This document shows, piece after piece, positions 50,578 to 59,179 of a stretch of DNA of 64,000 bases; position 1 is the stretch's first letter, and every line of letters begins with the position of its first letter. Source of the DNA: Smithellaceae bacterium (lineage in GTDB: Bacteria; Desulfobacterota; Syntrophia; Syntrophales; Smithellaceae); the NCBI GenBank assembly GCA_030690945.1, contig JAUYFM010000004.1:1-64000 (forward strand), given 5' to 3'. The notes below the pieces were generated by a model. The model had not been told where the DNA came from, did no database searches, and saw nothing but the letters and a program-made list of their open reading frames with translations. Both the position numbers and the translations under genes were made by a program.

Positions 50578-52952
50578 CAGGGGGCTCCGATCAGGTCGCG
50601 TACAGCGGTAAGCAGGCTTTCATCATGAAAGCTACCTTTGGTAAGATAATAGTTGGCCCCGGCTTCGAGGCCCCGCAGGCGGTCTTCCTCGCGGTCCTTG
50701 TAGGAAACGATCATGACCGGCATTTCCTTGAGAAGAGGATCGGCCTTAACCGTTCGGACAAGGTCGATCCCGTTCATCCGGGGCATATCGACGTCAGAGA
50801 TGAGCAGGTCAAAAGGCTGGGCTTTCAAGGTGTTCCAGCCATCCACGCCGTCAATGGCCGTGGCGACCTCATAGCCGGCGGTCACCAGAAGCCTGCGCTC
50901 AACCTCACGCACGGTGAGGGAATCGTCAACGACGAGGATTCGTTTTTTTTCTGCCGGCAAGGTCTGAGGGCCTTTGCCGATTTTCTGGAGCTTGCCCGTG
51001 GTCAATAGTTGATGGATGGACCGGACCAGATCGTCCACATCGAAGATGACGACCAGTGAACCGTCGTCCAGAATGGCGCCGGCGCTGATGTTGGGAACCT
51101 TTCCCAGGCGTTGGTCGAGGGGGCGGACAACGAGGTTTTCTTCACCGATGACGTGATCAACCGCCAGGCCATAGCGATTCAACCGGTCGCTGATGACGAC
51201 AACGTCGAACCGTTCCGACGGGGTAGCCGCCGGCGGCAATTGAAAAAGCTGACGGGCATCGAGGATGCCCACATGCTCCCCGTCCAGGGTGCAGTATGGG
51301 CGGTCTTCAATCTCCCGGATATCGGCGTGGGTAAGAGACAGAATCCGGTCAATGCGGGACAGGGGCAGAGCGTAAGGCTCACCGGCAATCGAAAGCAACA
51401 AGGTCCGCAGGACCGAAAGCGTCAGCGGCAATTGGAGGTGGAAGCGGGCCCCCCGACCGGCGCCGGCGTCAACGCGCACGGCGCCGCCCACCTCATGGGC
51501 CATGTTGAACACGACATCCAGACCGACACCCCGTCCGGAGATCTCCGTCACGGCCTTGGCCGTCGAGAACCCCGGCAAAAACAAAAACTCGAACAGTTCG
51601 GTTCGGCTCAGACTCCCGGCCATCTCCGGTGTGACATATCCCTTTTCGACAATCTTGCTCCGGAGGTCTTCCGGATTGATTCCCCGACCGTCGTCGGCAA
51701 GCGAGATGTTCAACATCCCCGCTACATGCCGGGCCTCCAGGATGATGGTCCCTTCGGCTGGTTTGCCTGCCGCCTTCCGTTCACCCGGTGTTTCCATGCC
51801 ATGATCGATGGCGTTGCGGATGAGGTGGGACAGGGGCGCCTCCAATCTCTCCAGAATGTCTCGATCGACCGGTGTCGCGGCTCCGGCAATTTCGAAGTTG
51901 ACTTGTTTCCCCGTTTCCCGGGCCAGGTCCCTGACCATCCGGGGAAAGCCGTGCAGGCCGTCGGAGAAGGGCACCATCCGGCTGCTGATCACCTCGTTGT
52001 ACAGGCGATGGGCCAGATGTTCCATGCGGCGGGAGAAGCGTTCAAACAAGACAATATCCTGAGAGGCCGCCTGCTCGGCAGCAGTGATACGGGCCAGAGC
52101 TTCCTGGACGCCTTCCTTTGTAACACCGTCTCCCTCTTGTGTCTGGGATTCAAGGGAGATCTGCAGGGACTTGGCCGCCTCGACGATATTCTTCTTCAGG
52201 GCCAGCAGGCTCTGATACACCGTTTTAACCGACTGAGTCTGAACAAGGCATTCCCCGGCCAGGGCCATGAGACGATTCATGTTTTCCGCCCGGACGCGAA
52301 CCAGGCCGCCCTCTCCCTTGTCTTGTGCCGTGCGGGGGCGCAGGGCCGGCGGAGCGGTTGGTGCATCATAGCAGGCGTTGTCTTGCGTGGAAGTAACAGG
52401 CGGCGGTTGCCCGGGAAGAAGGGCTTCCGTAACGACAGGGGGAACAGTCAGCGCTATTCCGGAAACGGCGGCGTCCGGCGGCTTCTCTGCTGTTACGGTT
52501 GCTGCTCGCGGGGGTGTCTCCGGAACGGCTTCCATTGGCGATGACAAGAAGTCTCGCAAGTGATCGGACAGAACTTGAATCTCCGCGGATCCTTTTTCCA
52601 AAGCGGCAGGCAGTTCGCTGATTTCCAGGCGGGCAAGAGAGGCAAAAAAATCATTTCCCTTCAAGAGCCTATCCACCCCATCGGGCGTCAGAGACCGTTT
52701 CCCATGCTGGGCAGCCGTAAGGACGTCCTCCATGGCGTGGGCAAGGGTAACGGCCGTATTTAAACCGACAATTCGGGCAGCCCCCTTGATGGAGTGGGCG
52801 GCCCGCATAAGGGGTTCTATCCGTTCCGGCGTTTGGTCCCGTTCCGCCGTAACCAGCCCCGACTCCAGGGTTCGGGTGTTGTTCTCCAACTCCACGCGGA
52901 ACAGATCCAGCATGAGGGGATCGATGGAAAAGTTGGTGTCTTGAGCGGTCAT
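50577..52952 (-). CDS. cheA: CheA-type hybrid kinase with receiver (WspE-like)
   Basis: A 791-residue protein from MTAQDTNFSIDPLMLDLFRV (52952), with ATGA overlap to cheW. The open frame extends to 53156, but that part overlaps cheW. Order: Hpt (RAAHSIKGAARIVG, the phosphorylated His), dimer region, HATPase (NAIDHGMETPGER, DDGRGINPED, GRGVGLDVV), CheW-like domain, and a C-terminal receiver (ILVVDDSLTVREVERRLLVT, Asp in LLISDVDMP). It should phosphorylate CheB and the REC-PP2C protein. The long Hpt-to-dimer linker is Pro/Ala-rich. Confidence 0.95.
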   Translation of the reverse strand: MTAQDTNFSIDPLMLDLFRVELENNTRTLESGLVTAERDQTPERIEPLMRAAHSIKGAARIVGLNTAVTLAHAMEDVLTAAQHGKRSLTPDGVDRLLKGNDFFASLARLEISELPAALEKGSAEIQVLSDHLRDFLSSPMEAVPETPPRAATVTAEKPPDAAVSGIALTVPPVVTEALLPGQPPPVTSTQDNACYDAPTAPPALRPRTAQDKGEGGLVRVRAENMNRLMALAGECLVQTQSVKTVYQSLLALKKNIVEAAKSLQISLESQTQEGDGVTKEGVQEALARITAAEQAASQDIVLFERFSRRMEHLAHRLYNEVISSRMVPFSDGLHGFPRMVRDLARETGKQVNFEIAGAATPVDRDILERLEAPLSHLIRNAIDHGMETPGERKAAGKPAEGTIILEARHVAGMLNISLADDGRGINPEDLRSKIVEKGYVTPEMAGSLSRTELFEFLFLPGFSTAKAVTEISGRGVGLDVVFNMAHEVGGAVRVDAGAGRGARFHLQLPLTLSVLRTLLLSIAGEPYALPLSRIDRILSLTHADIREIEDRPYCTLDGEHVGILDARQLFQLPPAATPSERFDVVVISDRLNRYGLAVDHVIGEENLVVRPLDQRLGKVPNISAGAILDDGSLVVIFDVDDLVRSIHQLLTTGKLQKIGKGPQTLPAEKKRILVVDDSLTVREVERRLLVTAGYEVATAIDGVDGWNTLKAQPFDLLISDVDMPRMNGIDLVRTVKADPLLKEMPVMIVSYKDREEDRLRGLEAGANYYLTKGSFHDESLLTAVRDLIGAP

Positions 52953-53617
52953 TGGTTGAGACTCCTCGTCATGGCGGGGAATAGCCGCTCCTCGTCCAGA
53001 AGCCCCACATGATGGCCATTGAGCATGAAAATCCCCCGGGTCAGGGATCTTGCCGAGCGGGACAATGTGGCGGGGACTTCCCCGAGATCCTCCGGGGCGA
53101 CCCGATGGACCCCCAGAATCTGTTCGACGGGAAATACAAAGCGCTGTCCCTCGCATCCAACCACTAACATTCGTTCATAGACCACCGGTGATGTATCGCC
53201 CTCGGCCCCGACCGTCAACTCCAGAAGATCCGCAACGGAAAGACACAGCAAAAGCTCGCCGTTAATGTTGGCCAACCCTCGAAAGACGCGGTTGACCTTC
53301 AGCGGCAAGGTGTGGACCGGCGAAGGCTCCGCTGCCTCCTGAAAAAAGATAGTCTTCAGGGCAAACCGCTCTTCGGCCAGGCGAAAGGCCATCACCGACA
53401 GGGTCCCCATTCTGACCGTCTCTTTCGGCTGGGCCATGACGGAAGTCCGCTCAGCCAGATATCCTGGCGGCAGCTCCTGATCCAGATGCTGTCTTCCGGC
53501 AGCGGCATAAATCGGGCAACGGCGGCAGTGGATCAGGCGCACCAGTTCCGGACATGACCCATCGCCGAAGATCCCATTTTCCTTCCAGCAGGAAACATGG
53601 ATACTTTTTATATCCAT
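52949..53617 (-). CDS. cheW: CheW-type scaffold with N-terminal Cys cluster (WspD-like)
   Basis: A 222-residue CheW. The first ~45 residues include CWKENGIFGDGSCPELVRLI then HCRRCPIYAAAGR, four cysteines in the WspD-type arrangement. The CheW domain follows (ALKTIFFQEAAEP, NRVFRGLANINGELLLCLSV, GVHRVAPEDLG). It couples the receptor to CheA. It overlaps cheR by 10 bp and cheA by 4 bp. Confidence 0.92.
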   Translation of the reverse strand: MDIKSIHVSCWKENGIFGDGSCPELVRLIHCRRCPIYAAAGRQHLDQELPPGYLAERTSVMAQPKETVRMGTLSVMAFRLAEERFALKTIFFQEAAEPSPVHTLPLKVNRVFRGLANINGELLLCLSVADLLELTVGAEGDTSPVVYERMLVVGCEGQRFVFPVEQILGVHRVAPEDLGEVPATLSRSARSLTRGIFMLNGHHVGLLDEERLFPAMTRSLNQ

Positions 53618-55017
53618 CCGTTCGTCCTTATCCTGAAATGCTCATCCGTTTTGATCGTGGAGAGCGTTGGGGATGATTCCACTGTCTTTCCCTGCCTGTC
53701 TGCCTTTCGTTCGGCCCGTTCCCGGTAGAGGGCCGCCTTGCGTTCGTCCCCTTTTTGCCGATAGATGAGGCTTACATGAACGAGACTCTCGTAGTGGCCG
53801 GGATCGAGATAGAGGGCCTTCCGAAAGCAATCCCCGGCGCCGTTCATATCCTGCCTGGCCATGTGGATGATACCCATGAGGCAGTATGTTTCAGCGGCCG
53901 GTCCAGCCGTTCGGGCAACTTCCTGACAAATTTGCACGGCGGCGTCCATATCGCCCCGATCCGCCAGGCGGCGGGCCTCCTTAAGCTGCCCGTCTGCGAA
54001 TGGTGCAATCGGGCCCGCGTCTGCTATGATGGACTTGACCGGTTGCTCTCTTTCAACAGCCGCAGGCGATGGCGAAGGGGCCGCAAAGGTCTTCTCATTG
54101 GGTGGCGTATTGCCGGAAGCCGGGCCAAGCCCCGTCGGGGCTTTTATCTCTTTGTGTCGGGCGCCCGGGAGCGGCGACGATTTCAGGGTTGTTGCCGTTG
54201 TTTTTATCCCTGACGACAGTGGAGAAGCGGGTTTGGTCAAAACAAAGGCCCGATCCCACTGGATGGGAAGATAGCCCTGCTGATGCCAGAAGAGCGTTTC
54301 CGTGTGGCCGGCAAAGAGGAGTCCTCCGGGCAGAAGGAGCCGGTCCAGCCGCTCGAAGACCTGTCGGCGGGACTCGGAGTTCAGGTAAATGAACAGATTC
54401 CGGCAGAAGATGACTGCGTAGGGGCCGTGTCCGACAAGACTTCCCTGCGATACCAGATTGTCATGATGAAAGGTAACCTGCCGGCGCACCCTTTCCGTAA
54501 CCTGACGACCGTCAGGCGTTACCTGGAAAAACTGGGCGACATCCGCCCCGATGGTTCCCCGGAAGGAGCCGCTTCCATAATATCCCCGGCGGGCCTTCTC
54601 CAAAGCCTGAACACTGATATCCACCCCAGCGACGGCAAAGGCCGAAGGATTTAAACCGGCGGCAAGGAGAGTCATGGCGATCGAATAGGGTTCCTCGCCG
54701 GTTGCGCAGGGTGCGGACAGGATATTCAGAACCTCTCCTGTGCGGGCCTGTCGTAAGGCCTGGGCGTGATGGGCCAGATAGGTAAAGGGGCCCCGGTCGC
54801 GGAAAAACCAGCTTTCCCCGACAACGACGGCGTCAATAAGGCGTTGCCGTACTTCCCCGGATGAGGCGAACACCTTTTCATAAGCCTGTAGATCAAGGAT
54901 ACCTTCCTGGTGCATGGCTGCGTCAACGGCCCGGCTGATAGCCCCTTTGCCGGCATCATTCTCTTCCATCCCGAGAGAGGCAGCCAGGAATTGTCTAATG
55001 GCAGGAGGCGTTTTCAT
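53608..55017 (-). CDS. cheR: CheR-type methyltransferase with TPR tail (WspC-like)
   Basis: A 469-residue protein. The methyltransferase (about 1-265) includes ESWFFRDRGPFTYLAHH, ILSAPCATGEEPYSIAMTLL (S-adenosylmethionine site) and VIFCRNLFIYLNSESRRQVF. A Pro-rich linker leads to tetratricopeptide repeats at about 365-440 (AAETYCLMGIIHMARQDMNG, AGDCFRKALYLDPGHYESLV). It methylates the receptor; the TPR part resembles WspC. It overlaps the upstream CheW by 4 bp. Confidence 0.95.
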   Translation of the reverse strand: MKTPPAIRQFLAASLGMEENDAGKGAISRAVDAAMHQEGILDLQAYEKVFASSGEVRQRLIDAVVVGESWFFRDRGPFTYLAHHAQALRQARTGEVLNILSAPCATGEEPYSIAMTLLAAGLNPSAFAVAGVDISVQALEKARRGYYGSGSFRGTIGADVAQFFQVTPDGRQVTERVRRQVTFHHDNLVSQGSLVGHGPYAVIFCRNLFIYLNSESRRQVFERLDRLLLPGGLLFAGHTETLFWHQQGYLPIQWDRAFVLTKPASPLSSGIKTTATTLKSSPLPGARHKEIKAPTGLGPASGNTPPNEKTFAAPSPSPAAVEREQPVKSIIADAGPIAPFADGQLKEARRLADRGDMDAAVQICQEVARTAGPAAETYCLMGIIHMARQDMNGAGDCFRKALYLDPGHYESLVHVSLIYRQKGDERKAALYRERAERKADRQGKTVESSPTLSTIKTDEHFRIRTNGWI

Positions 55018-55478
55018 CCGTTAGAGACCTCCGGCGGGAAAAGGGTAAAGAGCATATCCCTTGTTAAAAGCCGTTCCATATCCAGAACCTGGATAGAACC
55101 ACGCTTATCGAAGATCATATCTCCCAGATAAGAGGAGCCGCTGACGGAGACAACCGGCTGCTGGAGGTTTTCTTTCGTGCAGCGCGTCATTTCCGTTACC
55201 GCTTCAGCGAGAAGACCCAGAATGTGGGACCGCCCGTCGGCGCCTTCGTGGCTTACGAGGATGATGCGTGTGCTCATCCGGGGGCGGGAGGGGAGGCCGG
55301 TAAGCAGGGCCGTCAGATCCACTACCGGTGTGAGAGTCCCCCTGTAGTTGAAGGTCCCCGCTACTTCCGGAGGCGCGTGGGGGATAGCTCTCAGAGACAC
55401 CAGAGAGGACACCTCGATGACCTGTTCAATATCGAGGCCATAGCGCTCTGTCCCGGCCTGAAACTGAAGTAGTAACAT
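55014..55478 (-). CDS. cheW: CheW scaffold protein (WspB-like)
   Basis: A 154-residue CheW of simple type: MLLLQFQAGTERYGLDIEQV at the start, VAGTFNYRGTLTPVVDLTAL, ILGLLAEAVTEMTRC. It starts 12 bp after the MCP stop. In Wsp systems this first CheW links the receptor array, and the second (WspD) may have a separate role. Confidence 0.93.
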   Translation of the reverse strand: MLLLQFQAGTERYGLDIEQVIEVSSLVSLRAIPHAPPEVAGTFNYRGTLTPVVDLTALLTGLPSRPRMSTRIILVSHEGADGRSHILGLLAEAVTEMTRCTKENLQQPVVSVSGSSYLGDMIFDKRGSIQVLDMERLLTRDMLFTLFPPEVSNG

Positions 55479-55490
55479 GATATTATCCGA

Positions 55491-57689
55491 TCAGGTGCTG
55501 ATTCTGAACCGGGAAACTTCTCCTTGAAGACCCTGCGTGGCCTCGTTGAGTTGCTCCGTCGCCAGTTTGAATTCATGAAGCGAATCCTTTGTCTGTTCCG
55601 CCGCCAGGGACAACTGGCCCATGGCTTCGCTGATCTGCTGGGCTCCCTGGGACTGTCCGTACATGCCGTCTTTAACAGCGGTAAACTGGGGACCGTGGAT
55701 GCGCACCTGGTCAATGATCCGGGTGAGTTGGCCGCTCTGGGCAACCATCGTATCCACCCCTCGCCTGACCTCATCGGCAAACTTGTCCATCTCCATCACA
55801 CCGGTCGAAACGGAGGTCTGCATTTCGGCCACCACCTGTTCGATGTCCTGGGTGGCAATGGCCGTTTGATCGGCCAGACGGCTGATCTCACGGGCGACAA
55901 CAGAGAAGCCCCGCCCGAATTCACCTGCCTTTTCCGCCTCGATGGCGGCGTTTAAGGAGAGAAGATTCGTTTGGTCGGAAATCTTGTTGATCGTGGTGAC
56001 CACATGGGATATCTTGTTGGCCCGGTCGTTGATGATGGCCAGCTTGGAGGAGATAGATGAGGTGGCCTTGACCAGTCCCCGCATGGCCACTTCCATGCGG
56101 GAGAGGTCCGTGCGGCCCGATTCAGCCATACCGATCGTTTCGTTGAGAGAGGCGTTGACGCCGTCCATGGTTTGGGCAAGATCGTCTGCCGTGGCGGATA
56201 TTTCCCGGCTGGTGGCCGATACTTCGGTTGTGGATGCCGCCTGCTGGGCCACGGTCGCTTCCAGCTCGCGCGCCGAGGCGGCGATTTCCGTGGCGGATGT
56301 GGTAACCTGGATGCCCGACCGATGGACCTGACCGATCAGGGAATCGAGATTGCCTGTCATGGTATTGAAGGCCCGGAGGAGTTCCCCGGTTTCATCGCCT
56401 GATTTGATGATCCGGGCCGCTTCCGCTCCCGCCAATTCCTCACGGGTCTGTTGAATGTCTCCTGCCGCAATTTTCTGGGCCAGGGCGGTGGTCAGTTCCA
56501 GGGGCTGAATCATTCGCCGTCCCAGGAACACCGCCAGGAACACCGCCAGAATGATGATCAGCACCCCCGCCAGGACCAGCTTCAGGAAAAGGGACCCGAT
56601 CATGCTGCTGAAGCGGCTGATGGGCTGGAAGAAGTCATCCTCATAGGTTCCCGCCACGATGACCCAGTCGAAGGGTTCGAAGTATATCACCGATGAGACC
56701 TTTTTCCGGGGGCGCGGATCGCCGGGATTTTGCCAGATGTACTCGTGATAAAAGGATTCACCTTTCGGCTGACGCAGGGCCTTGCTCACAATGGCCTGGA
56801 CGACCGTATTGCCATAGATGTCCTTTTCATTCCAGATGCTTTCGCCGTCACGGGCGCTGTCTTTGGAGATGACGTATTTGCCCTTGTGCTCGCCTTTACC
56901 GCCGATGACGCCCACATAGCCTATCTGGCCCACCTTCATGCCCAGAATCACCTTCCTGAGAGACGTCACGCTCTCCGGTTTCTCTCCCACATAAAGCATG
57001 CCGATAATCTTTCCTGCTCTGTCCATGATGGGTTCATAGACGGTAAGATACCAGGTGTTGACCACATAGGCGAGTCCCCGGTAGGACTGGCCCTTCAAAA
57101 CTGCCGCTGTAACCGGGTTTGTCGTTCCGTCCGGCAGCAGGGCTGGAATATAGGTGCCAATGGCCCGGCGGTTTTCGAAGTCCTGCACGTTTGTTGCCAC
57201 TCTCAACATGTCGCCGCCGTCGTTCATGCGCTGAAAGATTGTGCAGGTCCCGCCTACGAGACGTTTCACCTCGTCGACGATGGGCGTCGGCGTCGCCGGA
57301 TTGCTGTTCTGGCCGAGCCAGACGCCGCCTGCCATCAATTTGGGCAGTGCAATTTTCTGATTCTGTTTGGTGAGTTGGTTGACTGCATCCCAGGTAACCG
57401 TTTCCTTGCCCGTTTCGATGCCTTTATGCTGTTTCAGGATGTCTCTGGCTACATTCAAGTCGTTGTTAATTTTTTTCTGGATGAGATCATTGGAGGTTTC
57501 GCAGAGCCCGTAGACGTCCCGGGCAATCTGGGCCATATTGGACCTGGCAATGTCGCTCAACTCTTTCGTGGTCAGGTTCGAGACGGAGTATTGGAACTGT
57601 CCCATGAGGATCATCATGACAATAACCGGTAAAACGGCAGCCAGCACGGCAAGGCCGATGATCTTTCGTTTGAGTGTCCATTTCATCAT
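55491..57689 (-). CDS. Methyl-accepting chemotaxis protein (WspA-like)
   Basis: A 732-residue receptor. An N-terminal membrane helix (about 10-30) is followed by a periplasmic Cache_3-Cache_2-type sensor (about 45-350, with [34 protein letters not shown] and [16 protein letters not shown]). A second helix ([20 protein letters not shown]) then leads to HAMP and the signalling hairpin with [20 protein letters not shown]. The family tip differs slightly from the usual E-A-A-R-A-G-E (here EAEKAGE). It is the first gene of the run; its signal is unknown. Confidence 0.95.
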   Translation of the reverse strand: MMKWTLKRKIIGLAVLAAVLPVIVMMILMGQFQYSVSNLTTKELSDIARSNMAQIARDVYGLCETSNDLIQKKINNDLNVARDILKQHKGIETGKETVTWDAVNQLTKQNQKIALPKLMAGGVWLGQNSNPATPTPIVDEVKRLVGGTCTIFQRMNDGGDMLRVATNVQDFENRRAIGTYIPALLPDGTTNPVTAAVLKGQSYRGLAYVVNTWYLTVYEPIMDRAGKIIGMLYVGEKPESVTSLRKVILGMKVGQIGYVGVIGGKGEHKGKYVISKDSARDGESIWNEKDIYGNTVVQAIVSKALRQPKGESFYHEYIWQNPGDPRPRKKVSSVIYFEPFDWVIVAGTYEDDFFQPISRFSSMIGSLFLKLVLAGVLIIILAVFLAVFLGRRMIQPLELTTALAQKIAAGDIQQTREELAGAEAARIIKSGDETGELLRAFNTMTGNLDSLIGQVHRSGIQVTTSATEIAASARELEATVAQQAASTTEVSATSREISATADDLAQTMDGVNASLNETIGMAESGRTDLSRMEVAMRGLVKATSSISSKLAIINDRANKISHVVTTINKISDQTNLLSLNAAIEAEKAGEFGRGFSVVAREISRLADQTAIATQDIEQVVAEMQTSVSTGVMEMDKFADEVRRGVDTMVAQSGQLTRIIDQVRIHGPQFTAVKDGMYGQSQGAQQISEAMGQLSLAAEQTKDSLHEFKLATEQLNEATQGLQGEVSRFRIST

Positions 57690-57728
57690 CGCGACATGTC
57701 CTTTTTTAAAGAATTTTTTGCGTAGGGG

Positions 57729-57757
57729 AGTATAGGAAACGTCGTCCTACCTGTCAA
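57729..57757 (-). promoter_or_regulatory. Strong sigma-70-like promoter of the chemosensory run
   Basis: On the minus strand, TTGACA (57752-57757), 17 bp, TATACT (57729-57734), 40 bp before the MCP start. A weak GGACA Shine-Dalgarno lies between. It is the only clear promoter found for the 33958-57689 run. Confidence 0.75.
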
Positions 57758-57856
57758 GGAAATCTTGGCCACAACAGGAAAAAGCGACCTGATATTCGCG
57801 TATGCCTTCGTGTGATCTCGTGTGCCCTTCGAAACCCTGCTTCTTTAATCAGAGAA

Positions 57857-58067
57857 TTATACAACGGTCTGAAATCAAATCCCGATACCATCGTCAATGT
57901 ATTGGTCGGCTTAAACGTTGATCTCCATAATTTCCAACTTATCAGCGATCAAAGAAATTAAGCTGCTCAAGCAGGAGTTAGGCTTTGACTATCTGCTTAA
58001 AGAAAAAGCCCGCCAAAAGGATATGGCCAAAGAAATCATTATCGCCATTGAGAATCGTAAATTATAA
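57857..58067 (+). pseudogene. Degenerate coding remnant before PIN gene
   Basis: One frame reads LYNGLKSNPDTIVNVLVGLN then VDLHNF and stops; another continues IKEIKLLKQELGFDYLLKEK then ARQKDMAKEIIIAIENRKL and a stop. The sense-like composition with a frame change suggests a broken gene, perhaps a small regulator. No family is recognised. Confidence 0.35.
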
Positions 58068-58126
58068 CTTTGATTTCTTAGGAAAATATGTCAGAATAAT
58101 TATACGTTTCAACTTGAGGTGCAAAG

Positions 58127-58606
58127 ATGAAGAAACTCAAAATATATCTGGACACATCAGTAATTAATTTTCTTTTTGCCGATGATGCGCCTGAATATAA
58201 ATCGGTTACTGAAGATTTTTTTCATAATTTTCTTCATGAATATGATGTGTACATTTCCGAGATTGTATATTTGGAAATTAACAAAACGGATAATCCGCAA
58301 AAGAAAAAAAGTCTTCTCGATACTGTAAAGCAATACAAACTGAAAGTTTACGATACTGTAAATGAGGAAATTGAAAACCTTGCTAATATTTATGTAAAGT
58401 CTGGTGTTATTCCTCAAAATAAATATGAGGATGCTTTGCATATAGCTTTTTGCACATACTATGAATTTGATATTTTGCTGAGTTGGAATTTCAGGCATTT
58501 GGCCAATATCAGGAAGCAGATGGCGGTAAATTCCATCAATAGAAACAATGGTTACTGCAAAGACCTTAATCTATTTAACCCAATGGAGGTTATTTATGAA
58601 AAATAA
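58127..58606 (+). CDS. PIN-domain protein (probable toxin)
   Basis: A 159-residue PIN-like nuclease. The first Asp is in IYLDTSVINFLF, a central acid in VYLEINK, then YEDALHIAFCTYYEFDILLS and SWNFRHLAN in the usual third and fourth site positions. PIN toxins cleave RNA. A small gene overlaps its end by 11 bp, typical of a toxin-antitoxin order in which the antitoxin follows. AT-rich compared with neighbours, as expected for acquired genes. Confidence 0.85.
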   Translation: MKKLKIYLDTSVINFLFADDAPEYKSVTEDFFHNFLHEYDVYISEIVYLEINKTDNPQKKKSLLDTVKQYKLKVYDTVNEEIENLANIYVKSGVIPQNKYEDALHIAFCTYYEFDILLSWNFRHLANIRKQMAVNSINRNNGYCKDLNLFNPMEVIYEK

Positions 58607-58778
58607 TTACGAAAAGTATATTGAAGAAGTATTGAAGATGAAAGATAAAGCCTATGCTGATTTCAAAAAAAGCGGCTGTGCAAAATATACCGAATATCTC
58701 AAAAATGAACTGCAAGGGACTAAACTTCAGTATGCAAAAAATACTTCAATTGAGAGAATTGCTTCACCTTTGAGCTGA
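58596..58778 (+). CDS. Small partner protein of PIN gene (probable antitoxin)
   Basis: A 60-residue, charged protein beginning MKNNYEKYIEEVLKMKDKAY at 58596; the frame is open from 58548, but this ATG follows TGGAGGTT. It contains a likely long helix. It overlaps the PIN gene, which supports pairing, although no DNA-binding motif is clear. Confidence 0.7.
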   Translation: MKNNYEKYIEEVLKMKDKAYADFKKSGCAKYTEYLKNELQGTKLQYAKNTSIERIASPLS

Positions 58779-58807
58779 ACAAATATTATAGTCTTTTAAA
58801 GTGCACT

Positions 58808-59043
58808 AGATTTCTGCTCTTCTGGTTCCTGATGATATCCTGCGCCGGGAACTTGCCGGCGAATCGCCGGTGAAGCTCTGGCGCACTCAGCGAAACCTGA
58901 CCCAGGATGAACTCGCCGGGCTGGCGGGGATCAGTAAACCTTACCTGTCCCAGATCGAAACCGGCAAGCGGCAGGACACGGTCGATACGTTGAGAGCGAT
59001 TGCCCAAGCCCTCGACGTGCCGCCGGATGTGCTTATTGGCTGA
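58808..59043 (+). pseudogene. 5'-truncated XRE-family regulator
   Basis: A frame encodes LVPDDILRRELAGESPVKLW, then RTQRNLTQDELAGLAGISKP, YLSQIETGKRQ and DTVDTLRAIAQALDVPPDVL before the stop. This is a helix-turn-helix XRE domain of the antitoxin type, where SPVKLWR normally follows a ~30-residue N-terminal part. A stop precedes it and no ATG exists; only GTG at 58870 could start a 57-residue peptide. It is probably the antitoxin of a lost pair. Confidence 0.7.
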
Positions 59044-59062
59044 GAAGAACGGAAATTGGTAC

Positions 59063-59116
59063 ACTTCCCAGAATATTTTATTCATTTAATACGGGAAGTT
59101 ACTCCCGTTTATTGAG
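59063..59116. repeat. Left direct repeat of dinD cassette
   Basis: 54 bp with ACTTCCC at one end of an inverted pair with GGGAAGT (59093-59099), then CTCCCGTTTATTGAG. It recurs at 60095-60148 with about 80% identity. Confidence 0.75.
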
Positions 59117-59179
59117 ATCGGATCTGTCGAATTGGGAGAAGGTAGAATTTGCTCCGGGAAATTTATCAGGGGGTAGCAG

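Noticed and set aside
52953..53156. 68-codon extension of CheA
   Set aside because: It overlaps cheW out of frame; the ATGA overlap start at 52952 is typical for such operons.
59117..59179. LexA box upstream of dinD
   Set aside because: No CTG-N10-CAG spaced motif was found in the short upstream region.
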